Source: Polyangiaceae bacterium
GTDB lineage: Bacteria > Myxococcota_A > Polyangia > Polyangiales > Polyangiaceae
NCBI GenBank assembly: GCA_016712345.1
Contig: JADJRH010000011.1
Span: forward strand, 2,108,001 to 2,172,000
Direction: 5' to 3'
DNA length: 64,000 bases
A program made the translations under genes and the position numbers. Under the pieces are notes generated by a model. The model was not told the origin of the DNA. It did no database searches and saw nothing but the letters and a program-made list of their open reading frames with translations. Below, piece after piece: positions 55,336-63,915 of the stretch (positions within the stretch are counted from its first letter, which is position 1; the number at the start of each line of letters is the position of its first letter).

Positions 55336-56482
55336 GGCAGATGGGTAGGTTCGGGCTCCATGGAAGGGTCGGAAGGATCATCCCATACCACCGTGGGCAC
55401 CGGCGGAGCGTCTTTTCCAAACGGACCCGGTTCTCTTGCCAAGTGGCGGCGAGCAACGTCTTCGGCGATCGATCTCAGGAGACAATCGGCGCGGGCAACG
55501 TCGGGATGTCGAGGTAGGGTTGTGCGGCTCCGCGCGGCGTCGAGTTGGGTGGCCAGGCGTTCGGCTTCTGAAAGGGTTTCTGACAGGGGAATTTGTCCGG
55601 TTTTGACAGCGAGAAGAAAACTCCTGCGCTCTCCTTCCATGTGGAAGTGAACGTGACCGGTTTCCAACCATTCAATCGCAACGTGGAGGAGGCGCACCAG
55701 GTTGTAGGCGTTTTTCGGGCGCAACTCGCGGGGTAGATCGAGATCGGAGGCTCCGGTGCGAGCGAACTCCACCAGGGAGGCGAAGTCGCGTTCGCGGAGT
55801 TTCCCCTGATCAAAAAGGGAACGGTAGAGTTGTTTGATATACTCTTTGGCTTGGAGTAGGCGGTCGGCTTGGGTAGGTGCTTCACGCGGGGAGGCCTTGG
55901 CAAGGGCTTCTGCGACTTGGTTGAGATCTGGAACAGGGTCGCGCCGCAGCCATTCAAGCACCAACGTTCGGTGCTCCGCCAAGCGGGCAGACTGCGTTCG
56001 GCGCGGAGCGCCTGTTTGACAGCTTTTGTAACCTCCCAAAACGTCGTGCTCCCGTCGTCGCTGACGAGATCGCGTGGAGGGTTGATTAACCCTACCGACC
56101 ATGGGAAGGGTAGAACGAAGACTCCGCGCATGTCATGGTCTGAAGCTTCATCGGCGAGGCCCCATGCGCGCGACCCGACGGTTGTTTCGATCACGGTGCA
56201 GGCGCGCAACGCATCCCACGCTTGGCCGCGGCGTTGGGCATACCGAACCTGACCTACCTTTCGCGGTACAAGCTCGCTGCGCTCGTAGCGAATGGTGCCG
56301 ACGCCGACGATGTGTACATCGAGGTTTGTCCCCTCCGAGCCGACAATGCGGCCGACAGCGCCTTGGGGAATGACGCGATCGGCCGAGAGAACGCGGTCTA
56401 CCCGCGTGGTGACTTCAGTGCCGTGGGGAAGGGGAACGGAGGTGGGATCAAGCTTGGAAAGCGCCGTGATCCGCAGGTCCAT
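55332..56482 (-). pseudogene. Second COG3541-like nucleotidyltransferase, frameshifted
   Basis: The 5' frame from 56482 has an N-terminal small beta domain (VIPQGAVGRIVGSEGTNLDVHIVG). The signature TVGSRAWGLADEASDHDMRGVFVLP comes next, then FWEVTKAVKQALRAE. Near 55985-56000 the coding sense moves to another frame, which continues LAEHRTLVLEWLRRDPVPDL, DRLLQAKEYIKQLYRSLF and NLVRLLHVAIEWLETGHVHFH to the stop at 55332. Both halves are strongly conserved, so one base is lost or gained at the junction. The C-terminal half shares the helical architecture of its neighbour. Either a recent mutation or a sequence error. Confidence 0.75.
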
Positions 56483-56514
56483 GATGGGTAGATTGCGCGA
56501 AGGGAAGGTTTTGT

Positions 56515-57600
56515 TCAGGGAACAAGAACCGGGTTCATCCCGCGGAACGTGACGGTGGTGACTGAGTCGGGGTACACATGGACCCGTAGGAACCCGAGGC
56601 CGCGCATGGAGCCGTCTTTACCAATGCCCGCGGCGCTGATGGATGCTTGCCCGGGATTCACGTCAATGGCTGAATACAGCGCCAGTGAGCTTGTTGCCTT
56701 ACCGCCGAGGTCGGGCAGCGGATGTTGTTCGTCGTCGCCGAAGTAGGTCAGAACCTTGCGAGGGACGTTCACGTCCACGAGAGCGTTAATGAGGCGAACG
56801 TCGCCGCAGTCGTGCACTTCGCCCGCAATGGCGCCGTGGCCCGAGGTGATGGGCGCGCCGATGGCGGTTTGGGAAATGAGTCCGTAGTCATCGGTCGCGA
56901 GGGCGCGAACGTCGTGTTCCCAAGCGCCGGCTGTCACGTCGCTGTTGCGAATAAAGATGTTGTAGTCGTAGAGCGCCGTCCACTTTGAACCGGACGTTTT
57001 GACGACGAGTTCAGTTTCGGTGGGTACACCCGGATATTCGTAAGTGCACTCGTAGCGGCTGGGATCGCAGTTGTCCTCTTCGCTTGCGACGCCTGCAACC
57101 GTGCAATCGCTTGGGGTTGTGACGGCCGATCCGATGAGGTCGCCCATTTCACCGTCGTCGGCGCCGCCTGTGCGTTTTACCTTGTGTACCTCAATTGTCA
57201 GATCGCTCGACTGGCAGCCGTGCGAGAAGATCACGGCGAGGCCCTTCATCGTGACCGTTTGCGGTGTGCCGGGTTTTTCAGGGTAGCCCGACGGCTCAAA
57301 ACAGCCGAGATCGGGGTCGCCCGTGCCTCCGTATTCTTCAACAGTGGAAGAACGCGAAAGCGCGCCCGGGGGCTCTTTGAGGGCAATGCCGCACGCGTTG
57401 TATTTGCTTTCTTTGGTGACGAGATCGCAGTTGGGATCGCTCGACTGCGCCGCGCAATAGTCGGCATTGGCGATGGGTTCGAGAGCGGAACAGGGGTCAA
57501 CCGGGCTACCACCTTCACCGTCGCCGCCGCCTCCGCTACACGCGGCGACGAGCAACGCACCCGAAAAAAGGAAGCCTAGTTGAAGTGGTTTCGACCGCAT
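56515..57600 (-). CDS. Lipoprotein of unknown function
   Basis: ATG 57600 (ATG 57612 is in frame 12 bp earlier) gives 361 aa. The lipoprotein signal is LQLGFLFSGALLVAAC with a Gly-rich spacer. The mature protein has Cys pairs (DPCSALEPIANADYCAAQSSDPNCD, GCFEPSGYPEKP) and beta-rich segments (VTMKGLAVIFSHGCQSSDLTIEVHKVKRTGG, YDYNIFIRNSDVTAG, ITSGHGAIAGEVHDCGDVRLINALVDVN, FLRVHVYPDSVTTVTFRG). GAIAGEVxDC...ALV resembles the carboxypeptidase-regulatory-like Ig fold seen in surface lipoproteins. It probably faces the outside. Confidence 0.7.
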   Translation of the reverse strand: MRSKPLQLGFLFSGALLVAACSGGGGDGEGGSPVDPCSALEPIANADYCAAQSSDPNCDLVTKESKYNACGIALKEPPGALSRSSTVEEYGGTGDPDLGCFEPSGYPEKPGTPQTVTMKGLAVIFSHGCQSSDLTIEVHKVKRTGGADDGEMGDLIGSAVTTPSDCTVAGVASEEDNCDPSRYECTYEYPGVPTETELVVKTSGSKWTALYDYNIFIRNSDVTAGAWEHDVRALATDDYGLISQTAIGAPITSGHGAIAGEVHDCGDVRLINALVDVNVPRKVLTYFGDDEQHPLPDLGGKATSSLALYSAIDVNPGQASISAAGIGKDGSMRGLGFLRVHVYPDSVTTVTFRGMNPVLVP

Positions 57601-57721
57601 TGTTTCACCCATTGTTTCGGTTGACCGAGCAGGCGACCGCGCTCAGCATCGGCGCGGCGTGCGCGAGAAGACGAGCATAAATCAGAGCGGGGAGGGCGGC
57701 GCAAGCCCGGGCCGCGGCGAC

Positions 57722-58828
57722 ATGAAGAGCGCACGCGTTCCCACTGAAGTTGTGCCCGAGGGTGAATCGGTAGATGACAAAGTTCGGCGGTTTGCGCGTC
57801 GCCTGGGTTTTGATGCTGTCGGTGTGGCGCGCGCCGACGAGCCGATCGAGCTGGAGCACGCGCGATACGAAGCGTTTATCGCCGAGGGGCGGCATGGGGA
57901 AATGCACTACCTCGCAACGGGGAGTGAAGCGCGAAAACGCCTTGATTCTGAGTTTATTTTGAGCGGCGCAAAAAGTGTTGTGTGTGTGGCGATGCGCTAC
58001 GCGCGGCCCGACGAAGAGGCTCGCGGGGTTACGCCGCTGATCGCTCGATATGCGCGCGGTCGGGACTATCACGGCTTTATGAAGAAAAGGCTGCGCAAGC
58101 TCGCCGACTTTGTTCGAACGCTCGGTGAAGGCGTGCAGGCGCGGGCGTTGTGCGACATCGAGCCGGTGATGGAGCGCGTTTGGGCAGTGCGCGCGGGCCT
58201 TGGTTTTGTGGGAAAAAATGGACTTCTAATCACACCGGGGCAGGGGAGCTATTCGCTCCTGGGGGAGGTGGTGACAACGCTGCCGCTGTTGCCGGACACC
58301 GCGATGAACGAGCGCTGCGGCAGTTGCACGCGGTGTCTGGACGCGTGTCCGACGAATGCGTTTACCGCGCCTTTCGTTTTGGATCCGAGGAGGTGTGTGA
58401 GCTACGCAACGATTGAAGCGAAGAGTACACCCGAAGAAGATGTTGGTGTACACATGGGCGAGCACTTGTTCGGCTGTGACGACTGCCAGTCGGTGTGCCC
58501 GTTCAATCGTACGGCCATGGCTTCGGTGGAGTGTACACAACCGTTCGCTCCCTTTGATGTGTGGCAAACGATGCGGTTGCCGGACGCTGTTACGATGGAC
58601 GTGGGCACGTTTGAGCGCGTGAGCGTCGGCAGTCCGATGCGTCGCGCGGGTCGTGCAGGGCTTGCGCGCAATGCCGCACTACTTGCAGCGGGTCGCCTGG
58701 CTGCCGGAAAAGAAACCGAAGAGGATGTGATTTGCCTGCGCGCTGCGCTGGATCACGACGAACCTGCCGTTCGCTCGGTTGCTGAGCGAGCGCTCGGCGG
58801 TCGAGACAGCGGACGCGATCGCCTTTGA
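57722..58828 (+). CDS. queG: Epoxyqueuosine reductase QueG
   Basis: QueG reduces epoxyqueuosine to queuosine in tRNA using cobalamin and two [4Fe-4S] clusters. ATG 57722 gives 368 aa, close to the usual ~370-380. Landmarks are RYARGRDYHGFMKKRLRKLADF, the cofactor-site block CDIEPVMERVWAVRAGLGFVGKNGLLI, the first cluster motif CGSCTRCLDACPTNAF with the extra Cys in RRCVSY, and the second motif CDDCQSVCPFN. The C-terminal HEAT-like tail (ARNAALLAAGRL) is also typical. The frame upstream of 57722 lacks support. Its TGA overlaps the TTG of the next gene. Confidence 0.95.
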   Translation: MKSARVPTEVVPEGESVDDKVRRFARRLGFDAVGVARADEPIELEHARYEAFIAEGRHGEMHYLATGSEARKRLDSEFILSGAKSVVCVAMRYARPDEEARGVTPLIARYARGRDYHGFMKKRLRKLADFVRTLGEGVQARALCDIEPVMERVWAVRAGLGFVGKNGLLITPGQGSYSLLGEVVTTLPLLPDTAMNERCGSCTRCLDACPTNAFTAPFVLDPRRCVSYATIEAKSTPEEDVGVHMGEHLFGCDDCQSVCPFNRTAMASVECTQPFAPFDVWQTMRLPDAVTMDVGTFERVSVGSPMRRAGRAGLARNAALLAAGRLAAGKETEEDVICLRAALDHDEPAVRSVAERALGGRDSGRDRL

Positions 58829-60312
58829 AAAAGCACACCCGCGAGAAACATTGGGTCACGCGGGCACAGGCTGTGCGACACAATGAGGTTGTGCGACGCC
58901 TGCTTGATTTTGTTTTGGGAGCCGCGCTCTTGAGCGGCTGCGGTCCGGCCGAATCGACACCGGCGGATCCCGGACAACCGGACGGCTGGGATTCTGAGTT
59001 GTCGCTGAATGAAGCGGAAGATCTCAACGCCGATCCGGATGTTGTTGAAATCGATCTGACGGCGAAAGAGGCCGACGTTCAGATTCGCGAAAAGGCGTAC
59101 ACAACCGTTTGGACCTACAACGGCGGCATCCCCGGGCCGCTCGTTCGCGCCAAAGTGGGCGATCGCGTGGTTGTACACTTTCACAACGAGTTGCCCGATC
59201 CGACCACCGTTCATTGGCACGGCGTGCGGCTCACAGCGGACATGGACGGCGCGCCCGACATGCCTCATCCGCCGGTGAAAAAAGGCGAAACGTTCACCTA
59301 CGACTTCGTTGTGCCCGACGCGGGTTTGTATTGGTACCACCCGCATGTCGACTCGGCGGCACAGGTGGGGGCGGGGCTCTACGGGGCTCTTTTGGTGGAG
59401 GATCCAAACGAACCAAAAGACTTGGGCGATGAGTTGACGATGGTGCTCAGCGACATCGGCATTGAAGAGAGTGGTCAGCTTCAATCGCCCGACGTCGGCG
59501 GCGAGTTAGGCTCGGTGTTTGGTCGCGAAGGCGACAGCGTTTTGGTGAACGGTCGGGTGCGGCCGGAGATGGTTGCGCGGGCGGGAAGGCGGCAGCGATG
59601 GCGCCTCGTGAACGCGGCGCGCAGTCGTTATTTTTGGCTGGATTTGGAGGGAACTCCGTTTGTTCGAATAGGCGGCGACGGCGGCCTGATGTCGTCACCC
59701 GTAACGGCCGATCGATTGCTCCTCGTGCCGGGAGAGCGCGCCGATGTGTTGGTGGTGCCGGTGGACACACCCGGTGAAACACGAACGCTTCGCTGGATCG
59801 CCTACGATCGCGGCTACGGAACAGCGTTTGAACGGCCGCCGGTGGACCTTTTGAGCATTGAGGCGTCGGACCTTCCGGCGGAGGACGCGGGTGAAATAGG
59901 TTCCGTCGGCCGCGACATAGAAGTGATCAACACGGTGGGGGCCACACCCGTCGAGATCGCACTGACGATGGATCAATCGGGTGAAACAACAACGCTTGGG
60001 ATCAATGGAGTACCTTTTGGACAAGCGCCTCCCATTGCCGCTGCGGTGGGCGAAACGCAGGTGTGGACCGTAAAAAACGAAATGGCGTGGGCGCACCCGT
60101 TTCATTTGCACGGGTTTTTCTTTCAGCTGTTGGACGCCAATGGGGCCGCGCTTGCCCCTTTGGAGTGGAAGGACACGGCGAACGTGCCGGTGGAAGGGCA
60201 AATGACATTTGCGGTGCGTTATGACCCACGACCCGGAATGTGGATGTTCCACTGTCACATTCTCGACCACGCTGAATTGGGAATGATGGGAATGGTGAAC
60301 GTCGAGAAGTGA
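58825..60312 (+). CDS. Multicopper oxidase lipoprotein
   Basis: Oxidises phenols or metal ions with O2 using T1 and trinuclear copper sites. The frame begins at TTG 58825 (coupled by TTGA); GTG 58891 is an alternative giving a compact lipoprotein signal FVLGAALLSGC. The four His-pair motifs are present: HWHG (T2/T3), WYHPHV, HPFHLHG, and HCHILDHAELGM containing the T1 Cys. Three cupredoxin domains fit the 495 aa. The mature protein is anchored at the periplasm or outer membrane. The Met/Asp-rich segment typical of CueO is not evident, so a laccase-like role is as likely as copper tolerance. Confidence 0.92.
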   Translation: MKKHTREKHWVTRAQAVRHNEVVRRLLDFVLGAALLSGCGPAESTPADPGQPDGWDSELSLNEAEDLNADPDVVEIDLTAKEADVQIREKAYTTVWTYNGGIPGPLVRAKVGDRVVVHFHNELPDPTTVHWHGVRLTADMDGAPDMPHPPVKKGETFTYDFVVPDAGLYWYHPHVDSAAQVGAGLYGALLVEDPNEPKDLGDELTMVLSDIGIEESGQLQSPDVGGELGSVFGREGDSVLVNGRVRPEMVARAGRRQRWRLVNAARSRYFWLDLEGTPFVRIGGDGGLMSSPVTADRLLLVPGERADVLVVPVDTPGETRTLRWIAYDRGYGTAFERPPVDLLSIEASDLPAEDAGEIGSVGRDIEVINTVGATPVEIALTMDQSGETTTLGINGVPFGQAPPIAAAVGETQVWTVKNEMAWAHPFHLHGFFFQLLDANGAALAPLEWKDTANVPVEGQMTFAVRYDPRPGMWMFHCHILDHAELGMMGMVNVEK

Positions 60313-60344
60313 CGACGGGCTGTCCGTCGCGGTAGTGTACGCAC

Positions 60345-61307
60345 GTGGATTCAAACGGAGGCCACTCCGCGTTGGGTTGGAGAAGTGCGCTGGCCGCGCG
60401 TTGGGAGAGTGTTTTGTCGGACCTCCGGCGCCACGACTCAGCGCTTTATCGCAGGGCGTTTCGAGCGGGCGTGATGTACGGGCCCGATGCCTTTGTTCGG
60501 CTCAGCCCAATGGTGTTTGGCTTGGCGTTTGGTGCCGCACTTCACGATGTTCGCGAGCACGTGATGGAGACGCACCGTCGCGCGTTGGGACCGCGCCCCA
60601 AACACGTGGAATTGGCCGATGCGGCCGGCGTTTTTATGAATTTTGCGTGCAGCATGGCCGACGCATTTGCGGTTGCGGAAGGCCGCAAACATCTGCTCAT
60701 CGCGGAGCGAAAACACGACGAACATTTCACGCAGGCGTTAAACGAGGGCAGGGGAGTGATTGCCGCAACTGCGCACACCGGCGGGTGGCAGGTGGCCGGC
60801 GCGCTCGTAAAAAAGCACCACCCGGACGCCGACATGGTCATCGTGATGAATCGTGAGCGCGACGAACGCGCTCAGCGCATTCAAGATGCGGCGCGCGACC
60901 AAGCGGGCATTCGCATTTTGCATGTGGGCCGCGATCCGCTCGATGCGATGCCGGTGCTTGCGCACCTTCGAAAAGGGGGTGTTGTTGCAGTTCAGATCGA
61001 TCGAATTCCAAATGGAATGCGACGCCGCAAAGTTCAATTTTTCGGTCAACCGTGGGCAGTCCCGGAAGGGCCTTTGCTTTTGTCGGCTCTCTCCGGCGCA
61101 CCGATCGTCCCCTCGTTTACCCGGCGCCTCGGGTATCTGTCCTACGACATTTTCTCGCATCCGCCGGTTCGCATTGCGCGCAAACCCAAAGACCCCGACC
61201 TCGATGCCGCGGCGCAGGCGCTCGCCGATGCGATGGCGGACTTTGTTCGCACGAACCCCACCCAGTGGTTTCACTTCGACATGGAATCACGGCGCGGCGG
61301 AGCATAA
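60345..61307 (+). CDS. LpxL/HtrB-type lysophospholipid acyltransferase-like protein
   Basis: This 320-aa protein starts at GTG 60345. The family block IAATAHTGGWQVAGAL corresponds to the HxxxxE/D catalytic motif of lipid A late acyltransferases, but the acidic residue appears as Gln here (H-TGGW-Q). Other blocks fit: MVIVMNRERDERAQRIQDAARDQAGIRILHVG, GGVVAVQIDRIPNGMRRRKVQFFGQPWAVPEGPLLLSALSGAPIVPSF. It would acylate lipid A or another lipid at the inner-membrane face. No clear N-terminal TM anchor is seen, unlike E. coli LpxL. The Gln may indicate altered or lost activity. Confidence 0.8.
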   Translation: MDSNGGHSALGWRSALAARWESVLSDLRRHDSALYRRAFRAGVMYGPDAFVRLSPMVFGLAFGAALHDVREHVMETHRRALGPRPKHVELADAAGVFMNFACSMADAFAVAEGRKHLLIAERKHDEHFTQALNEGRGVIAATAHTGGWQVAGALVKKHHPDADMVIVMNRERDERAQRIQDAARDQAGIRILHVGRDPLDAMPVLAHLRKGGVVAVQIDRIPNGMRRRKVQFFGQPWAVPEGPLLLSALSGAPIVPSFTRRLGYLSYDIFSHPPVRIARKPKDPDLDAAAQALADAMADFVRTNPTQWFHFDMESRRGGA

Positions 61308-61389
61308 TCGCCCCGTAAATAGGCTGCGCGCGACGTGCCGATTTTGAAACGCGTGGCTTTGGAGAAGCCGTGCTAAGCATCGCCCCCCC

Positions 61390-62103
61390 ATGGCACGACT
61401 CCTTGTCGGACCCGCAGCGATCACCGGTGACATGCGCACGGCGCACGAGCGTTTCGACATTGTGGAGGTGCGGGCCGGAGACGGCGCGTGGCCTAAAGAC
61501 TCCACGCTGAAACGATGGCGAAAATCGGCGCCGCCCGCATTTGTGTTTACGGTGGTGCTGCCGCCCCGAGTGGCGTCGCTCGCGCAGGGAGCCGACGTGG
61601 ACGACCTGCTCACCGAAACGCTTCACGTTGCGGCCATTCTTCAGGCTCGATGTGTACTCTTGCAAACCCCGCCCGACGTGCGCCCAACCGCCGCCAATCG
61701 AAAGCGCATTGCCGCGTTGTTCGAAAAAATTCCGGCCGAGGGAACGGTTCGGTGCTGGGAGCCTTCGGGCTTGTGGGAACCTGAAGATATTTTCGCCACC
61801 GCCCGCTCCGCGCGCGTGCTGCCGGTGCTGGACGCTACGCAGGAAGTGTTGCCGCCCGGCGCAATTGTGTACACACGAGTCCGTGCCATGAGCAAAGCGG
61901 CCACGAGCGCGCGCGGCCTTGAAAAGCTCGCAAGTTCCATTCGCGGCCGACGAGAAGCATTTGTCGTTGCGGAAGATCCCAAGGTGGCGAGTGCGCTCCG
62001 CGCCGCGTTGCCAAAACTTGTCAAAGAGCGTGCAGCGCGCCAGGGCCCGGTACTCGTCCGCCAGTCCACAGCGCCGCTGATTGCCGAGGACGAAGAGCAA
62101 TGA
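61390..62103 (+). CDS. DUF72 (YecE-like) protein
   Basis: DUF72 proteins adopt a TIM-barrel-like fold; their biochemical role is unsettled. This 237-aa version starts LLVGPAAITGDMRTAHERFDIVEVRAGDGAWPKDSTLKRWRKSAPPAFVFTVVLP, matching the family opening. Later blocks are AAILQARCVLLQTPPDVRPTAANRKRIAALFEKIP and IVYTRVRAMSKAATSARGLEKLASSIR, corresponding to the family's YvRlhG region in divergent form. The C-terminus extends a little past the usual end (VREQ-type tail). Its stop overlaps the start of the next gene (ATGA), so the two are coupled. Confidence 0.8.
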   Translation: MARLLVGPAAITGDMRTAHERFDIVEVRAGDGAWPKDSTLKRWRKSAPPAFVFTVVLPPRVASLAQGADVDDLLTETLHVAAILQARCVLLQTPPDVRPTAANRKRIAALFEKIPAEGTVRCWEPSGLWEPEDIFATARSARVLPVLDATQEVLPPGAIVYTRVRAMSKAATSARGLEKLASSIRGRREAFVVAEDPKVASALRAALPKLVKERAARQGPVLVRQSTAPLIAEDEEQ

Positions 62104-63199
62104 GCCGTCGTGCGCGGTCCACGAGCGCCGTCGGACTGCCGGTGTTGCGCGATGCCGCGGCTGAGGCCAGCGACATGCGGGCGGCCCATGCGGCACACCT
62201 GGCACTCGCGGGCGGCGGCTCGGCCACCGATGCTGTGATTGCCGGCTTTTTCGCGGCTGCGGGCGCTTTGCCAAGTGTACTCCTCGGGTCCGCTGTGGCG
62301 ATCGTTTCCAACGTTGGATCGGGAGTTCGAGCGTTTGATGGGCGACCGCTGCAACCTGGAAAAGGCGCCGCGCGACCCCGCGGTTATTTGAAAGGTGTAC
62401 ACCCGCCCGACGCCGCCTTTTTGGCGGTTCCGCGGGCTGTGCCGCTCCTTATGTTGCTCCATGCATACGGCGGGCGAACGAGCTTCGGCGTGCTCTCTCG
62501 CTCCGGCGTTGAAACAGCGAGCGGAGTCGACGCAAAAAAGCGCGCCAAAATTTTGCGACGCGTCGGCGCGGCAGGTGCAATCGCACTTCGTGCCGAGGGC
62601 ATCAATGAAGCGCTCCTAACGCGTGGCAACGGCGTTGCCGGCGGCGCGCTGACCGAAGAAGACTTAAACAACGTGTTGCCCGCCGACGCGGAGGCGATCT
62701 CTCTTGGAGGTCACGGGCCGGAAACACTGATTTCGGTGGGGCCTTGGAGCGCCGAAGAGTCCGCGGCCGACGAACATGAATGGGACGTCGACGTGATTGC
62801 GGCCGCCGATTTTCGGGGAAACCTCGCCGTGATCTCTACGCACATCAGCCCGAAGGCGTGTTGCTGCCGGAGGTTGAACTAACGGCCCCCCGAGCGGCGG
62901 TTCCCGTGATGCGCGGTGTGACACGAGTAAACCCGGAAACTCCGTTGTGTACACCGGCGCTCGCGGCGGTCGCTCGATTCGGCAAAGAGCTGGCGCTCGC
63001 GATCGGCCTCGCAAAACCCCGAGCACGCTTTCAAAATTTCGGCGCGGAGCTGAATGTGCACTCGTTCGCTCCCACCGAGCAGGGCGCTTCTGTGGAAGAA
63101 GGTCTGCGCATGCTTGCTGAGAAACACGGCGCCAACCGATGCGTGGCCGCATTGCGTACACCGGCTTCGACGCGAGCGTGTGTTGTTGTCGCGGGGTAG
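62100..63199 (+). pseudogene. Gamma-glutamyltransferase-like protein, frameshifted
   Basis: The first frame (62100 to 62880) resembles the start of GGT-type N-terminal nucleophile hydrolases (AAHAAHLALAGGGSATDAVIAGFFAAAG, then SAVAIVSNVGSGVRAFDGRPLQPGKG). It ends DVIAAADFRGNLAVISTH and then reads into unrelated Cys/Arg residues. The true continuation is in another frame from about 62835: HQPEGVLLPEVELTAPRAAVPVMRGVTRVNPETPLCTPALAAVARFGKEL to TAG at 63199. One added base near 62835 joins them. The assignment to GGT is by pattern only. It is coupled to DUF72. Confidence 0.6.
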
Positions 63200-63281
63200 C
63201 AGCTCACCCGGCGCTCGCATTCTGTGTACACAAGTCACGCGGGCTTTCGTCGCCGCGGGGTAACAGCTCACCCGTCGTTCG
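63188..63281 (+). repeat. Imperfect direct duplication of the preceding gene's 3' end
   Basis: CGCGGGGTAGCAGCTCACCCG (from 63190) recurs as CGCGGGGTAACAGCTCACCCG (from 63254), each followed by a similar CG-TCGC tail. Upstream of both, TGTACAC/CGTACAC and an -AFVAAG/-ACVVVAG coding remnant also match, so the unit is about 65 bp. It suggests a short tandem duplication that copied the stop region. Confidence 0.6.
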
Positions 63282-63408
63282 CGAGCCAACGCTCAATGTC
63301 CGCGCGGGTTGGCGCTTGGCGCGCGGCGGTATTGAGCACCGAAAGCGCTGTGAGCGTTCGCAAACGGGGCGCACGCGTAAGCCGCCGGATTGATCGGGCA
63401 GAAACACG

Positions 63409-63451
63409 AAAAGCCGGGCCTCCAACGTTTGGAGCCGGCTTTCGTTTTTTT
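63409..63451 (+). terminator. Strong bidirectional-looking terminator between convergent genes
   Basis: AAAGCCGG...CTCCAA (63410-63425) pairs with TTTGGAG-CCGGCTTT (63428-63442), followed by CGTTTTTTT on the plus strand. On the minus strand it follows rpmB by 25 bp and ends in a weaker T-rich stretch. Confidence 0.85.
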
Positions 63452-63476
63452 GCTGGGGCGCGCACGCCCGTTGCCG

Positions 63477-63701
63477 TTAGAGCGCGATACCGTAGCGCTT
63501 GGCGTAATTGAGCAGACCGACCTTGTCGATCGTACGGATGTCGCGCGTGGTGAGCTTGAGCGACACGAAGCGGCCCAGCTCAGGAACCCACAGGCGACGG
63601 GTTTGGATGTTCACGTTGTGCCAGCGCTTGGTTTTGATGTTGGAGTGGGACACGTTTTGTCCCAACATCTTGCGGCGGCCGGTAATTGCACTCTTTGCCA
63701 T
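63477..63701 (-). CDS. rpmB: 50S ribosomal protein L28
   Basis: The 74-aa basic protein matches bacterial L28: AKSAITGRRKMLGQNVSHSNIKTKRWHNVNIQTRRLWVPELGRFVSLKLTTRDIRTIDKVGLLNYAKRYGI, with the family K-T-K-R-x-x-x-x-N core. The length is in the normal range. It lacks the Cys pairs of zinc-type L28. A good -35/-10 promoter is 45 bp upstream. It is a plain housekeeping gene and the clearest anchor for strand and reading frame in this end of the window. Confidence 0.97.
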   Translation of the reverse strand: MAKSAITGRRKMLGQNVSHSNIKTKRWHNVNIQTRRLWVPELGRFVSLKLTTRDIRTIDKVGLLNYAKRYGIAL

Positions 63702-63752
63702 GACGATCTCGCGATGGGTCTACACTCGAACGTTGAGATTCGAGGGGCGCGC

Positions 63753-63780
63753 AAAGTACCTTTAGGGGAGCAGTTGTCAA
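63753..63780 (-). promoter_or_regulatory. Sigma-70-type promoter of rpmB
   Basis: On the minus strand TTGACA (63775-63780) and TACTTT (63753-63758) are separated by 16 bp. The inferred start is about 45 nt before the rpmB ATG. Confidence 0.7.
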
Positions 63781-63832
63781 GTGGTTCCCGCAGGCGGAGC
63801 CGCCGCGTGGACGAATTTTGCGCCGCGGCGAA

Positions 63833-63895
63833 GTGGCCAGTGTTTCGGAACGAGCAGCCCCGATCACGCGTCCGAGCGAGAACCGGCGGGGAACA
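63833..63895 (-). repeat. Partial second copy of the MITE-like element at 36570
   Basis: About 60 bp matching the inverse of 36645-36711. It includes a block of about 31 identical bases (containing GATCACGCGTCCGAGCGAGA) and a degenerate end GTGGCCAGTGTTTCG. The left half of the element is missing here, so it is a truncated or decayed copy. Confidence 0.7.
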
Positions 63896-63915
63896 GTCAT
63901 CGCTTCGAGGCTTTT

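Noticed and set aside
62780..63199. Separate 139-aa gene
   Set aside because: Its conserved part is the continuation of the GGT-like gene, and the first ~20 residues are an out-of-frame shadow.
63268..63465. 65-aa minus-strand gene between GGT-like and rpmB
   Set aside because: Its 5' part runs through the terminator and it lacks a supported start, although the last ~30 residues look protein-like.
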